Source: an uncultured Colwellia sp. (GTDB taxonomy: Bacteria > Pseudomonadota > Gammaproteobacteria > Enterobacterales > Alteromonadaceae). Taken from it: 64,000 nt of DNA. The first letter of the stretch is position 1. Each line of letters starts with the position of its first letter. Position numbers and translations under genes: made by a program. The stretch covers positions 1 to 64,000 of the forward strand of contig CAJWBY010000003.1 of the NCBI GenBank assembly GCA_913020705.1. The letters run 5' to 3'. Below the pieces are notes generated by a model. It ran no database searches, had not been told where the DNA came from, and worked only from the letters and a program-made list of their open reading frames with translations. This document shows positions 26,976 through 36,708 of the stretch, piece by piece.

Positions 26976-27944
26976 ATGATAGGATCAGAAGATAAAATTA
27001 ACACAAGTCGAAGAAACATCCTCAAAAAAGCTACAGTCGCTGTAGGAACACTAGTCACTGCTAGTGCAGTAGTCAGTAATGTTCAGGCAACCATAATAAA
27101 ATCTGGTGATAAAGGGGGGGCGCAAGAGTCAAACTATCTTCCAAGTCCTAAACAAGTGCCGGTGACTGAAGGTGTATTGCCACTGTCTGGCGGAGCAGGA
27201 TTATATTATTGGGACACTGGTGGCAACGGCCCGACTATTTTACTTTCTCACCCAGGTAGGGGTAGTGCGTTAACTTGGCCGTATCAGCAACCTGTTTTTT
27301 CTGCTGCGGGATTTAGGGTTATAGCGTATTCAAGGCGTGGTTATTTCGCTTCTCCTGCAGGCTCTGCAAATGACACCGGGAATTATGCTGACGATATTAA
27401 TGCTTTAATGGAGCATTTACACGTAGATAAATTTCACATTTTAGGTCTTGCCGCAGGCGGATTTTCTGTTACGGATTTCGCCGTATCATATCCAAATAAA
27501 CTACTTAGTATGGTTATTGCGTGTAGTCTCTTTGGGATGTGGGATAAAGATATTGATGAACGATTAGATTTTATCCTCCCGAAAGCTTTTGGTGATTTAC
27601 CGCCAGAGTTTAAAGAGCTGGGTCCTTCGTATCGTTGGGCACACCCAGAAGGTGTTAAAGAATGGCTTGTGATGGAAAGAAAATCTAAAGGTGATGGCAT
27701 CAGACATGGTCAGAAAGCTAAAAGCACTATTACTTGGGATAAAATTAGGGCAAATAATATACCTACATTTTTTATTGCTGGTGGTGCTGATTTATATCAA
27801 CCGCCTTCTATGATGAGAGCTGCAGCAAGAGAAGTTCCAAATAGCCAAACACTGGTGATTTCAGAGGCCGGGCATGCGGCGCAATGGGAGCAACCTGCAT
27901 TATTTAACCAAGCAGTTATTGAATTTTTCAGAAAAAATAGTTAA
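26976..27944 (+). CDS. Tat-exported alpha/beta-hydrolase-fold protein without the nucleophile serine
   Basis: 322 residues. The N-terminus has a twin-arginine signal (SRRNILKK at 11-18, then a hydrophobic stretch ending near VQA). The rest is an alpha/beta hydrolase: LLSHPGRGSALTWPYQ (oxyanion region), VIAYSRRGYFAS, elbow LGLAAGG, FFIAGGADLYQPP (acid) and AGHAAQWEQP (histidine). The residue expected to be the serine nucleophile is Ala159 (GCC at 27450-27452). The protein may be non-catalytic, use another residue, or belong to a subgroup with different chemistry. Export by Tat suggests it folds, perhaps with a cofactor, before transport. Substrate unknown. Confidence 0.82.
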   Translation: MIGSEDKINTSRRNILKKATVAVGTLVTASAVVSNVQATIIKSGDKGGAQESNYLPSPKQVPVTEGVLPLSGGAGLYYWDTGGNGPTILLSHPGRGSALTWPYQQPVFSAAGFRVIAYSRRGYFASPAGSANDTGNYADDINALMEHLHVDKFHILGLAAGGFSVTDFAVSYPNKLLSMVIACSLFGMWDKDIDERLDFILPKAFGDLPPEFKELGPSYRWAHPEGVKEWLVMERKSKGDGIRHGQKAKSTITWDKIRANNIPTFFIAGGADLYQPPSMMRAAAREVPNSQTLVISEAGHAAQWEQPALFNQAVIEFFRKNS

Positions 27945-28102
27945 CACTATTTTTAGCACTCAATTGTGTCTTTATGCAAAAAGGAAATTACGATTCCTTT
28001 TTAGATTTTTCTTACCAACCAATAATGGGTGTGAGGATTATTGTAATGGCGATAGAGGCTGTGTTTGGGGATACTAATATAAATATTGATGATAAGGTTA
28101 CC

Positions 28103-28549
28103 ATGATAACAATACTTGATAATACGGCTCCAGAAGTTGCCAAACAGATTCATAATATCTTTCAGGACTCATATAAAATAGAAGCTCAGTTGATAGGAAT
28201 TCTAAATTTTCCTCCATTATCACGTAGTGCTCAGGATATAGAAAAATCGAAAACTACATTTTATGGCTATTGTGAAAATAACTGTTTAGCTGCTGTATTA
28301 GAGATTTCACTCGAAGATAAATGTTTAAGCATTGACAGTTTAACTGTTGATCCTAAGTATTTTAGGAAAGGTATCGCGAACAAATTAATAAGTTATGTTC
28401 TAAATATTAATGATTTTTCAGAAGCTATTGTAGAAACAGCGGTTGTAAATATACCCGCAATTAAGTTATACAAAAAACATGGATTTGTAGAATTTAAACG
28501 TTGGACGCCATCTCATGGTATTGAAAAATTAGCCATGTCAGTTGGATAA
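28103..28549 (+). CDS. GNAT-family N-acetyltransferase
   Basis: 148 residues from ATG 28103 (MITILDNTAPEVAKQ), which has AAGG six bases ahead and fits the GNAT length; the frame is open further up to 27974 but that part has no family features. SIDSLTVDPKYFRKGIANKL is the acetyl-CoA binding motif (RxGxA-type loop), and AIKLYKKHGFVEF is the usual beta-6/alpha-4 signature. The acceptor is unknown. Its end overlaps the converging MFS gene by 12 bases. Confidence 0.82.
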   Translation: MITILDNTAPEVAKQIHNIFQDSYKIEAQLIGILNFPPLSRSAQDIEKSKTTFYGYCENNCLAAVLEISLEDKCLSIDSLTVDPKYFRKGIANKLISYVLNINDFSEAIVETAVVNIPAIKLYKKHGFVEFKRWTPSHGIEKLAMSVG

Positions 28550-29860
28550 TTTATTTGCTGCTTTATATTCTGAATGCATAAATGCCCAAACTGATATGAT
28601 GCCAACAAATGAAATTAAAATTAGCATATTCATAAAGCTTGACCAACCACCCGCACTATCTGCCAATCTCCCCCCAATGAAAGCAAACGTTGCACTCGCT
28701 GCAAAGCCAAAAGCATCAATTAAACACACTAAGGTAGCGCTATGTCGGCCACCATACTCTATGGAAAATATCGACATTGGTAAGTAATAAGCAGGAGAAA
28801 TTGAAAAAGCGAATATAAAAATTGCGCCTAACGCGACTAGGTAATTCAATTCTTTACTGAGATTAAACAAAGGTAAATACTTCAACGTAAGCACACTGAA
28901 TAAACTAAGCAATAGAGCGATAGTTAATACGGTTCGAATGCCACCTTTTGAAAAACGATCGTAGAATGCTATTGAAGCTAAAAGCCCCACCAGAGATCCA
29001 ACAGGAAAAACAGTAGAAGCCATGGCGGCCTGTGAAGGCGTTAAGTGATATGTCTCCATAAGGTAAACAGACACAAAATCTAAGAAGGCCATCATGCAGG
29101 TAAGCATCATTAGCATGATTACCACAAGCCAAACCCTAGGGCTTTTTGCAAACGCCACAAGTCCGCCTGCAGTACCAGTATCTTTAAGCGGATGATTGTA
29201 TTTATTATCAAGTGCCTGTTTTGAAGCTATAGCTTGTTCAGGCGTCTCGTCATGACTGATGTTTTCTTTGAAAAAATTAGGGTTTTCCGGTTTATCCTTC
29301 AGGTAAAAATAACAATAGATAAAAATTACTATGGCAAAAGCGGCGGCAATAAATGCCACCGTTCGCCAATGCATTAAGCTCAATAGCCAACCGAAGAACA
29401 GTGTTGCTAAAACAACACTAAGTCTAGAGCTCGTAGAAAGTATGCTCCACGCTCGGCCGTAGTGCTGAGGGTGATACCACTCGCCAACCAATTTTGTCAT
29501 ACCTGGCCAGCCTGAAGATTTAGTACAATAAAGTAAAAATGAAAAACCAGTAAAAGCCATTACATTAGGAGAAAGGCCAAAGGCGATAACGAGCAGAGCA
29601 GAAAGAAAAATACCGATTAAAAAAGTAACGCTTCCACCAATTTTATCAGCAAGAGGGCCCCAAATAAGCTTACCCACTAACGCGCCTAATGTACCATAAG
29701 CTGCAAAGTCACCAATATGAGTTTTTGTGAGTCCTAAGCTATCATCGGCAAGCATAGCGGGACTAAGAATAGTGATCATTTGACGGCAAATCATCATAGC
29801 CGCGTAACCGAGGTACATCGTAATGATGATATTAAGTTGTTGCGGAGGACGAGTAGACAT
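28538..29860 (-). CDS. MFS transporter, OPA (UhpC/GlpT-like) type
   Basis: 440 residues with 12 membrane segments in two halves joined by a cytoplasmic loop near 190-230. Features are GYAAMMICRQMITILSPAM at the first segment, GKLIWGPLADKIGG (MFS loop 2-3) and SSGWPGMTKLVGEWYHPQHYGRAWSILS (shown in part), which point to the organophosphate:phosphate antiporter group and its sensor-like relatives. Cargo is unknown. AAGAGA precedes the ATG. It is transcribed away from the GH16 gene across 367 bp, and its 3' end overlaps the GNAT gene. Confidence 0.82.
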   Translation of the reverse strand: MSTRPPQQLNIIITMYLGYAAMMICRQMITILSPAMLADDSLGLTKTHIGDFAAYGTLGALVGKLIWGPLADKIGGSVTFLIGIFLSALLVIAFGLSPNVMAFTGFSFLLYCTKSSGWPGMTKLVGEWYHPQHYGRAWSILSTSSRLSVVLATLFFGWLLSLMHWRTVAFIAAAFAIVIFIYCYFYLKDKPENPNFFKENISHDETPEQAIASKQALDNKYNHPLKDTGTAGGLVAFAKSPRVWLVVIMLMMLTCMMAFLDFVSVYLMETYHLTPSQAAMASTVFPVGSLVGLLASIAFYDRFSKGGIRTVLTIALLLSLFSVLTLKYLPLFNLSKELNYLVALGAIFIFAFSISPAYYLPMSIFSIEYGGRHSATLVCLIDAFGFAASATFAFIGGRLADSAGGWSSFMNMLILISFVGIISVWAFMHSEYKAANKLSN

Positions 29861-30227
29861 AATATCTCTTTAAACGGTCAAACTATAGTGAGTTTATTTC
29901 TATATTGTGACAGTTATATTAACGTTGAAGATGAATCTAACATTAAGTTATCAAATTGTTTACGTCAACTGAACTCAATAACCCACGTGTACTTACGATA
30001 ATAATAGCCAATTATGCTGTTTTAGATATTAAGTATTTTCTTCGACCAGTCGTGAATTAGTCAGTTAGCATTGTGAATTTAACTTTGAACACTGGTTTGA
30101 GTACAATTTTCCTATTATTATAGTAATATTCATCCACTTTATTTGCATTTTTATGTAGAAGTTACCCATCACCCATTTACATTGTTGTGGTAACAAATAT
30201 TTAATTCGGACATCTGTTGAGATTTTA
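29861..30227. other. Divergent intergenic region, MFS / GH16
   Basis: 367 AT-rich bases between the divergent MFS and GH16 genes. No AAGCGCTT operator, no convincing small gene and no long inverted repeat was seen. A minus-strand frame over 30065-30310 overlaps the GH16 signal peptide and has no ribosome site. Confidence 0.5.
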
Positions 30228-31181
30228 ATGAAATTTTTAATTTTTTTATCGAGTATTTTATTCTTTAATTTATCGTCTTGTTCAAGTAATGATAATTTAG
30301 CTGCCTCCATTGAAGAACCCTTAACGGCTTTTCCCGAATATACAGGGGATTACGACGGTTTTACTCTATTACTGGATGAACGGTTTAACGATTTTAATGA
30401 CGCTGTTTGGAGAAAAGGCGATGGCGCAGTAGGAGGCGAATCAATGTGTCGCTTTCAAGATCAAGGTGTACAGATAGTTAACGGTGTAATGGAACTTGAG
30501 GTTCGTCAGGAACAAGTTCAGCCAAGCTGGTCTGAAGACCATCAACAAGACAAGGGTGTATACTACTTTTCTTGTGGAGAGTTTCGTACTATTGCGAGCA
30601 AGAAAATTCGGTACGGACGGATTGAAGCTCGTATGAAAGCACCTGCTCGTGATAAAGCATCTGGTTATATTTCTTCTTTATTTACTTATACCAATGACTT
30701 TGATCGTAATGGCTCTGCGGCAGACAAGACCGAATGGGAAGAAATTGATGTTGAGCTTGAGGGAAGTCGACCGGATAAATTTCAAGCTAATTTAATCTAT
30801 GGCGAAAACACTTGGGAATGGAGTCGAACGCGTGATTATGGCGCCTGGGAAGATAAAATAGTCGTCGGGCCTGTTGATGAATGGCGAGTATATGCAATTG
30901 AATGGCTGCCAGATGCTATAAAATGGTACATAGACGGAAAATTAGTAAAAACACTTTCGCAGTCAGCAATTGATTGCAAGCCAGACTGTGTATTTCCACA
31001 GAAAAAACCGACGCCAATTCCAGACAACCCAACGGATATTATGATCAATTTTTGGATCCCTAATGATGCCATTCAAGACGTTTTTGGCGGAAATAAAAGT
31101 GGTAATGTTTATCCAATGAAAACTCAATATGACTGGATACGTTATTATCAGTTAGATTCTCATCCAATGAAGGGGTGGTAA
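30228..31181 (+). CDS. GH16-family glucanase-like lipoprotein
   Basis: 317 residues. A lipoprotein signal ends in LSSC (Cys18). The GH16 fold is shown by FTLLLDERFNDFNDAVW, RYGRIEARMKAPA, the catalytic EIDVE (Glu172 nucleophile, Asp174, Glu176 acid/base), WRVYAIEWLPDAIKWYIDG and IMINFWIP. The active site lacks the extra residue (beta-bulge, ExDxxE) typical of laminarinases and agarases; the ExDxE form is typical of lichenases and xyloglucan-active members. It is therefore probably a membrane-anchored beta-glucanase supplying oligosaccharides. Its two extra cysteine pairs (CKPDC) may form a disulfide. It is a single gene, 11 kb from the sugar island. Confidence 0.86.
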   Translation: MKFLIFLSSILFFNLSSCSSNDNLAASIEEPLTAFPEYTGDYDGFTLLLDERFNDFNDAVWRKGDGAVGGESMCRFQDQGVQIVNGVMELEVRQEQVQPSWSEDHQQDKGVYYFSCGEFRTIASKKIRYGRIEARMKAPARDKASGYISSLFTYTNDFDRNGSAADKTEWEEIDVELEGSRPDKFQANLIYGENTWEWSRTRDYGAWEDKIVVGPVDEWRVYAIEWLPDAIKWYIDGKLVKTLSQSAIDCKPDCVFPQKKPTPIPDNPTDIMINFWIPNDAIQDVFGGNKSGNVYPMKTQYDWIRYYQLDSHPMKGW

Positions 31182-31243
31182 CTAAGATATTTTAATTAAG
31201 AAGTGATGAAAATCAAAGAAGACGTGGAAACAGATATTAACGT

Positions 31244-31280
31244 ATTACACCTTAGAAAAATTAATCCACTAAGGTGTAAT
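31244..31280. terminator. Perfect 12-bp hairpin between convergent GH16 and urease units
   Basis: ATTACACCTTAG (31244-31255) pairs exactly with CTAAGGTGTAAT (31269-31280) across 13 bases. It sits 62 bp after the GH16 stop and 16 bp after the stop of the minus-strand small gene, the place for a shared bidirectional terminator. There is no T-run on either side, so an intrinsic terminator is not certain. Confidence 0.55.
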
Positions 31281-31296
31281 GATTATTTAAAAGTGA

Positions 31297-31485
31297 TTAA
31301 CTTTTATGGATTTTTTTATTATTAAACCATGAATATGCTTTATAAATAACAAAAGCAAAAAGTGTCCAAAAAATAGCATGGTAAAATGCATGAATCGAAC
31401 CTTCACCTAAAGCGTGGTCATCATGTCCAAATACCTTTCCTACAAAAAAGAAAAAGCTGATAAAGAGTACTGTTAAAAATTTCAT
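31297..31485 (-). CDS. Small His-rich membrane protein at the end of the urease operon
   Basis: 62 residues with AAGGA 6 bases before the ATG. A signal-like segment (3-19) is followed by HDDHALGEGSIHAFYHAIF (histidines 21, 24, 32, 36), one membrane helix (about 37-52) and a basic end. The histidines would face the periplasm, a layout suited to metal capture. It lies 64 bp after ureG on the same strand. It is too short to be the urease-linked nickel permease HupE/UreJ, but could assist nickel supply. No family is firmly recognised. Confidence 0.7.
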   Translation of the reverse strand: MKFLTVLFISFFFFVGKVFGHDDHALGEGSIHAFYHAIFWTLFAFVIYKAYSWFNNKKIHKS

Positions 31486-31549
31486 ATTAAATCCTTAATT
31501 CTTAAATGGGTAAATTCGTTCTAAAGCGATTTATCGACGAGGACAAGAA

Positions 31550-32161
31550 TCACATCTTCAACATGCCTTCATTTTCAATAAATTTAATTATTTCAGTGAG
31601 TCCTTGTTGTGTTTTCATATTGGAAAAAATGAACGGTTTGTCGCCACGCATTTTTTTAGTATCTCTGTCCATTACTTCAAGCGATGATCCAACAAGTTCA
31701 GCAACATCTATCTTATTAATGATTAATAAGTCAGACTTTGTTATGCCAGGGCCTCCTTTACGCGGAATTTTGTCACCGGCTGAAACATCAATAACGTAAA
31801 GCGTTAAGTCAGACAATTCAGGACTGAACGTTGCGCTTAAGTTATCGCCGCCGCTTTCAATTAAAACAAAGTCTAGGTTGGGGTGTAGTTCTTGTAGTTC
31901 GTCAATGGCAGCTAAATTCATTGAAGCATCCTCACGGATCGCAGTATGCGGACATCCACCTGTTTCCACGCCCATTATTCTGTCTGCTGACAGAGCATCA
32001 TTTTTAGTTAAAAATTCAGCGTCTTCTCGTGTGTATATATCGTTTGTTACAACAGCCATATTGTATTTATCTCGAAGAGCCAAACATAATTGGCGTAATA
32101 AGGCCGTTTTTCCTGACCCAACAGGGCCACCAACACCAATGCGTAATACTTGTTTTTTCAT
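31550..32161 (-). CDS. ureG: Urease accessory GTPase UreG
   Basis: 203 residues, standard for UreG. The P-loop [14 protein letters not shown] is at the N-terminus, followed by [34 protein letters not shown] (with the metal-binding Cys-Pro-His) and [14 protein letters not shown]. UreG hydrolyses GTP to drive nickel insertion into urease together with UreD, UreF and UreE. AAGTGA precedes the ATG; 48 bp separate it from ureF. Confidence 0.97.
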   Translation of the reverse strand: MKKQVLRIGVGGPVGSGKTALLRQLCLALRDKYNMAVVTNDIYTREDAEFLTKNDALSADRIMGVETGGCPHTAIREDASMNLAAIDELQELHPNLDFVLIESGGDNLSATFSPELSDLTLYVIDVSAGDKIPRKGGPGITKSDLLIINKIDVAELVGSSLEVMDRDTKKMRGDKPFIFSNMKTQQGLTEIIKFIENEGMLKM

Positions 32162-32209
32162 GTTTTTTTCACTTAAAGTCTGTTTGATATGGATTAGGTT
32201 TTAGTTGCT

Positions 32210-32926
32210 TCATGAACGAAAAAGTCGCGAGTATTGTGTTTCATGCCAAGCACTTGCCATGGCTAAGTGCGGTAAACTCGTTCCGATGTCGTCATCAATA
32301 ATATTGTTTGATTTCTCAATAATAATATGTGTATTTTTTGTGAGCTCAAATAATAGGTTTTGTGCTTGAGTTTGCCCAAGCGGTACTAACTTTGTTGCTG
32401 CAGCTACTTGGTTATCGATGTATGTCCAACAATAACCACTTTGCGCTGAAATTAAATCGAGTTTGAAGACGTAAGCACAGAGTGCGAAAGCACTGACAAA
32501 ACTAATTTCTTTGAGATCGAGAATCTGTTGGTAAATTCCTACATCGATTTCTTCTAGTTGTTTGATTAAACGAATTAACGCTTTGCCCATTGCCAAATCA
32601 GCCAATAACAATTCATGACTTTCACGACATGCAATTAAATGAGTATTCCAATATTCAAAAGCAACTAAGTCTGGCTTGGGTGCTTGGTTAGGTTTATGTT
32701 CAGACAAGGCGTTATATAATCTTTTTAAAATAGCTAAATCTGTTTGAGTGATCGACTCTTCTAGATTGATAGTTATCCAACTCGCCGTTGTTTCAGGTGA
32801 CGTTAACCAGCCCATTTCAACCGCATATTCTAAACCTTGTGAAAAAGAGAAACCGCCAACCGGTAAATTTGCACTACATAGCTGCAAAAGTCGATTAAGC
32901 TTTAATGGTTCGGATTTAGTGGGCAT
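32210..32926 (-). CDS. ureF: Urease accessory protein UreF
   Basis: 238 residues from the ATG at 32926 ([22 protein letters not shown]), chosen because it matches the family start; the open frame extends to 32989 only as read-through inside ureE. Family features: [34 protein letters not shown], and [11 protein letters not shown]. UreF acts as a gate and partner of UreD and UreG in apo-urease activation. The start overlaps the ureE stop by 11 bases, which suggests translational coupling; no separate ribosome site is visible. Confidence 0.95.
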   Translation of the reverse strand: MPTKSEPLKLNRLLQLCSANLPVGGFSFSQGLEYAVEMGWLTSPETTASWITINLEESITQTDLAILKRLYNALSEHKPNQAPKPDLVAFEYWNTHLIACRESHELLLADLAMGKALIRLIKQLEEIDVGIYQQILDLKEISFVSAFALCAYVFKLDLISAQSGYCWTYIDNQVAAATKLVPLGQTQAQNLLFELTKNTHIIIEKSNNIIDDDIGTSLPHLAMASAWHETQYSRLFRS

Positions 32927-33362
32927 GAGCATGACTGCGAGTGCCATAAGCACCATTTTCAGGTTCAAATATTGATGGTGTATTATCAATTGTTAAGCCG
33001 TATTTCACCGCTAGCTCTTCTAAAACATGATCAGGTTTGAATCGTACCCATAGCTCTCCTATTTGCAAAGAGGTGTGACGATTTCCTAAGTGATAACAAA
33101 CCTGACAAAAACTTAACCAATCTGTCGCAATAGCATTAGACACCGGTTCAGCTCGACCTTTGATTTCAATAAACAATCCACATTCGGTCTTTAAAAATTC
33201 GCCGACTAATAATGGATGACCGCGTTCCATAAAAATTCCAATGTCTAAACCACCATCAGTTTCAGTTTTAATACGCGCTTTTTTACGTGTGTCTTGATCT
33301 AACGTAATAGTGTCTGATATTTCACTGTGGATATGACTAAAACGCTCATATGCTTGTAACAT
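32916..33362 (-). CDS. ureE: Urease nickel metallochaperone UreE
   Basis: 148 residues. AGGGGG lies 4-5 bases ahead of the ATG. The nickel site region CYHLGNRH is present, as are the N-terminal domain ([20 protein letters not shown] in part) and C-terminal dimerisation part ([13 protein letters not shown]). The tail is a short HAHAH rather than the long polyhistidine seen in some bacteria, so nickel storage capacity is probably small. Confidence 0.96.
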   Translation of the reverse strand: MLQAYERFSHIHSEISDTITLDQDTRKKARIKTETDGGLDIGIFMERGHPLLVGEFLKTECGLFIEIKGRAEPVSNAIATDWLSFCQVCYHLGNRHTSLQIGELWVRFKPDHVLEELAVKYGLTIDNTPSIFEPENGAYGTRSHAHAH

Positions 33363-33380
33363 GTAACCCCCTAAATATTT

Positions 33381-35084
33381 TTAAAATAGACAATAAAGTT
33401 GCGCAAGTGGAAGTGACGTTGCAGGCTCACAGGTTAATAACTCACCATTGGTACGTACTTCATAAGTTTGTGCGTCAACTTCAATTTTGGGTTGCCAGCT
33501 ATTGTGGATCATGTCGTCTTTACCGATATTTCGTGTGTTTTTACAAACACCGATCATACGTGTCATACCTATTTTTTCAGGCACGTTTGCCTCTATTGAA
33601 GCTTTTGACATGAAGGTCATCGACGTTTTTGCTGATGCACTTCCATAGGCGCCGAACATTGGACGATAATAAACTGGCTGTGGTGTTGGAATTGACGCAT
33701 TTGCATCGCCCATCGGGGCAGCTGCAATAAAACCTGATTTTAAAATTAACGCCGGTTTTATCCCGAAAAATGCGGGTTTCCATAAGACTAGATCGGCGAG
33801 TTTTCCGACTTCAATAGAACCCACTTCATGGCTTATGCCGTGACTTATCGCTGGATTTATTGTGTATTTAGCAATATAGCGTTTTATGCGGAAGTTATCA
33901 TTTCTATCAGTATCGGGTGCTAATGGCCCACGTTGTTGTTTCATTTTATGGGCGGTTTGCCAGGTACGTGTGATCATTTCTCCCACGCGTCCCATAGCTT
34001 GTGAGTCAGAGGCGATCATACTGATAGCGCCTAAATCATGCATTATATCCTCAGCAGCGATACTCTCTTTACGAATGCGTGAATCAGCAAAGGCAATGTC
34101 TTCAGGAATAGATGGATCTAAATGATGACAGACCATCAGCATATCTAAATGTTCGTCAATAGTATTAATCGTATAGGGTCGTGTCGGGTTGGTTGATGAA
34201 GGTAAAACATTAGCTTCACCACATGCACGAATAATGTCGGGAGAATGTCCACCACCCGCACCTTCAGTATGATAAGTATGAATTGTTCGCCCTTTAAAGG
34301 CACCTAAAGTGTCTTCAACAAAACCTGATTCATTTAACGTATCGGTATGTATAGCAATTTGTACATCATAACGTTCTGCAACTGATAAACAGTTATCAAT
34401 GGCAGCTGGAGTCGTACCCCAATCTTCATGTAGTTTTAAGCCACATACACCCGCTTCAATTTGTTCTTCAAGTGCCAGAGGTAAACTAGCATTACCTTTA
34501 CCTAAAAAACCAAAGTTCATGGGGAAATCATTTGTTGCTTGCAACATTTTATAGATATTCCAAGGACCTGGCGTACAAGTTGTCGCCTTAGTACCCGTCG
34601 CAGGACCAGTTCCACCGCCAATCATGGTGGTAACGCCAGACATGAGTGCTTCATCAATTTGCTGAGGACATATAAAATGAATATGCGCATCAATACCTCC
34701 AGCGGTAAGTATTTGTCCTTCACCCGCAATCACTTCAGTTCCTGCGCCAACTTCAATATCAATATTATCTTGAATGTCAGGATTACCCGCTTTCCCAATA
34801 ATGGCTATACGGCCATTTTTAATACCAACATCGGCCTTAACAATGCCCCAATGATCAAGGATAAGGGCGTTGGTAATCACTAAATCTACCGTTTCATAAC
34901 AAGACGCTTGGCTTTGTCCCATACCGTCACGAATAACTTTACCACCACCAAATTTAACTTCTTCGCCATATTCAGTAAAATCTTTTTCGACCTCTAACCA
35001 TAAATCGGTATCGGCTAAACGAACACGGTCACCAACGGTAGGCCCAAACATATGAGCGTAAGAATTTTTATCAATGTTAGCCAT
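33381..35084 (-). CDS. ureC: Urease alpha subunit UreC
   Basis: 567 residues, the full length for the catalytic subunit. Nickel ligands and catalytic residues are all seen: [19 protein letters not shown] (carbamylated lysine), [26 protein letters not shown], and [22 protein letters not shown] with the catalytic histidine. It hydrolyses urea to ammonia and carbamate in the cytoplasm. It starts 2 bp after ureB, with GGAGTG some distance ahead. No truncation or missing residue is evident. Confidence 0.98.
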   Translation of the reverse strand: MANIDKNSYAHMFGPTVGDRVRLADTDLWLEVEKDFTEYGEEVKFGGGKVIRDGMGQSQASCYETVDLVITNALILDHWGIVKADVGIKNGRIAIIGKAGNPDIQDNIDIEVGAGTEVIAGEGQILTAGGIDAHIHFICPQQIDEALMSGVTTMIGGGTGPATGTKATTCTPGPWNIYKMLQATNDFPMNFGFLGKGNASLPLALEEQIEAGVCGLKLHEDWGTTPAAIDNCLSVAERYDVQIAIHTDTLNESGFVEDTLGAFKGRTIHTYHTEGAGGGHSPDIIRACGEANVLPSSTNPTRPYTINTIDEHLDMLMVCHHLDPSIPEDIAFADSRIRKESIAAEDIMHDLGAISMIASDSQAMGRVGEMITRTWQTAHKMKQQRGPLAPDTDRNDNFRIKRYIAKYTINPAISHGISHEVGSIEVGKLADLVLWKPAFFGIKPALILKSGFIAAAPMGDANASIPTPQPVYYRPMFGAYGSASAKTSMTFMSKASIEANVPEKIGMTRMIGVCKNTRNIGKDDMIHNSWQPKIEVDAQTYEVRTNGELLTCEPATSLPLAQLYCLF

Positions 35085-35086
35085 AG

Positions 35087-35404
35087 TTACTTTTTCACTC
35101 CTATGTTGCCTTGAATGTTGCCACGAAAACCAAATACGCGACGTTTACCACGAAAAGCAATAAGTGAAACTTCGCGTTCTTGCCCTGGTTCAAATCGAAC
35201 AGCTGTACCTGACGTTATATCTAAGCGATAACCTCTAGTAGATTCTCGATCAAAGCGTAAAGCAGGGTTTACTTCGTAAAAATGGTAATGAGAGCCAACT
35301 TGTATTGGGCGATCGCCAGAGTTTGCAACGGTTACCTTTAGCTGTTCACTGCCCACGTTAAGCTCGCGCATGCCACTGTCTGTTTTTATTTCACCGGGGA
35401 TCAT
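35087..35404 (-). CDS. ureB: Urease beta subunit UreB
   Basis: 105 residues from the ATG at 35404 ([11 protein letters not shown]), the usual UreB start, with GAGAAG ahead; a GTG at 35410 is a less likely alternative. [20 protein letters not shown] and [17 protein letters not shown] are strong family signatures. It is a separate structural subunit, so this is the three-subunit bacterial form of urease rather than the fused Helicobacter form. Confidence 0.97.
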   Translation of the reverse strand: MIPGEIKTDSGMRELNVGSEQLKVTVANSGDRPIQVGSHYHFYEVNPALRFDRESTRGYRLDITSGTAVRFEPGQEREVSLIAFRGKRRVFGFRGNIQGNIGVKK

Positions 35405-35441
35405 ATTCACTTCTCTGTTTGACTTTTATTAGCAAAGTTCA

Positions 35442-35744
35442 CTAAATTATAGGGTTGTGCACTGTGACAAGTTTGGTACCGTCAGGAAATGTTGCTTCAA
35501 CTTGAACTTCAGGAATCAACTCTGAAACACCTTCCATAACTTGTTCACGTGTTAACAATGTACGCCCATAATCCATCATTTGTGCAACGGTCCTACCATC
35601 ACGCGCACCTTCAACAATTTCCATTGAAATATAGGCCATTGCTTCTGGATAATTTAATTTCACACCGCGGCTTAAACGTCTTTCTGCTAATAGCGCAGCA
35701 GTAAAAAGTAGTAACTTGTCTTTTTCTCTTGGTAATAAATCCAT
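35442..35744 (-). CDS. ureA: Urease gamma subunit UreA
   Basis: 100 residues, full length: [23 protein letters not shown] at the start (in part), [27 protein letters not shown] in the middle, and [18 protein letters not shown] at the end. TGAGGT precedes the ATG. It lies 52 bp after ureD and 37 bp before ureB, in the common gene order. Confidence 0.98.
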   Translation of the reverse strand: MDLLPREKDKLLLFTAALLAERRLSRGVKLNYPEAMAYISMEIVEGARDGRTVAQMMDYGRTLLTREQVMEGVSELIPEVQVEATFPDGTKLVTVHNPII

Positions 35745-35796
35745 AAAACCTCATCTGTTTTATATTTTGTATTAATTGAATATTTCTTAGCTTTGA

Positions 35797-36708
35797 TTAG
35801 GTATGCCAGACGCGAGGAATATTTGCCTCTTTATTTAGATATAAAGGCCTTAGTATTTGCCACAACTGAATAAAAAGGTTTTTGCATTCTTCCGCATGTT
35901 CCCCCAAATAACGCATGATCAATAACTGCCGTATTTGGGTAACACTGACTTTGTGTTCAGCATCGGCTTTAACCATACAATCACGTAGTTTGGTGATCAG
36001 CGTTCTCTTCTCAATATCTGTAAACTTTTCTGCGGATGAATAAGCCATAAAAGTTGCAAAAACAGAATGGTTATTTAAACCTGCTACATGTTGATGGATT
36101 TGATTATTTGGCTGAATGCCAACTCTATCGTGATAGATTAATTTGTCTTCACAATAAACACGATTTAGTTGTGTATAGCGGCCATTTTTAAATAAATCAT
36201 CTGAATGTGGTAACCCCAAACAGGTGATATCCCAACCTAAATAATCACTGTCGTTTTGTAAATGAACATCAACCGTATTAAATCCATCAGCCCCTTCATA
36301 AACAATGGTTTCTAACGGAAAATTTTCACACCTTGCCATACTCTTTATGAAGAATTCACAGTGTTGAATTTGTTTCGAATCACCAATGGTAATATCTTCT
36401 CGGGCGCGATAAAAACGACTAGCCCCCGGTGTTGTAACAAGGCTGTGAGATTTTTCGTTCACTTGTATCTGAATACGCAATTCATCACCGGAGACAATAC
36501 CTGCAGGCGGATGCAACAAATAAATATGTGCGCAATCACGTCCTTCAGGGTAAAAAGCTTTTTGCACCGTTAAAGGACCATTACGTTCAGTACGCGTAAG
36601 CTGCGTTCCATTTGGCGTTAAGGTAAATTCTAAGGACAAACTAGCAAACCATGAATTTTTTGGCAAAGTTGTATATGTTAAATTGTCGATTGCTGTGTTA
36701 CAGGTCAT
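35797..36708 (-). CDS. ureD: Urease accessory protein UreD
   Basis: 303 residues. Family features: ARENGPLTVQKAFYPEGRD-like (TERNGPLTVQKAFYPEG), CAHIYLLHPPAGIVSGDEL, LVTTPGASRFYRA and GRYTQLNRVYCEDKLIYHDR. UreD binds apo-urease and recruits UreF and UreG. It heads the operon ureDABCEFG, which is unbroken to 31550. The ribosome site is weak. No urea transporter or dedicated nickel permease is seen next to the operon. Confidence 0.95.
   Translation of the reverse strand: MTCNTAIDNLTYTTLPKNSWFASLSLEFTLTPNGTQLTRTERNGPLTVQKAFYPEGRDCAHIYLLHPPAGIVSGDELRIQIQVNEKSHSLVTTPGASRFYRAREDITIGDSKQIQHCEFFIKSMARCENFPLETIVYEGADGFNTVDVHLQNDSDYLGWDITCLGLPHSDDLFKNGRYTQLNRVYCEDKLIYHDRVGIQPNNQIHQHVAGLNNHSVFATFMAYSSAEKFTDIEKRTLITKLRDCMVKADAEHKVSVTQIRQLLIMRYLGEHAEECKNLFIQLWQILRPLYLNKEANIPRVWHT

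Noticed and set aside
27874..28102. Plus-strand frames here, including an upstream extension of the GNAT gene to 27974
   Set aside because: The extra residues lack family features, overlap the end of the hydrolase in another frame or follow it without a ribosome site; AAGG before ATG 28103 supports the shorter GNAT start.
30065..30310. Minus-strand frame of 81 codons upstream of GH16
   Set aside because: It overlaps the GH16 signal peptide, is Lys/Ile-rich as expected of AT-rich non-coding DNA and lacks a ribosome site.
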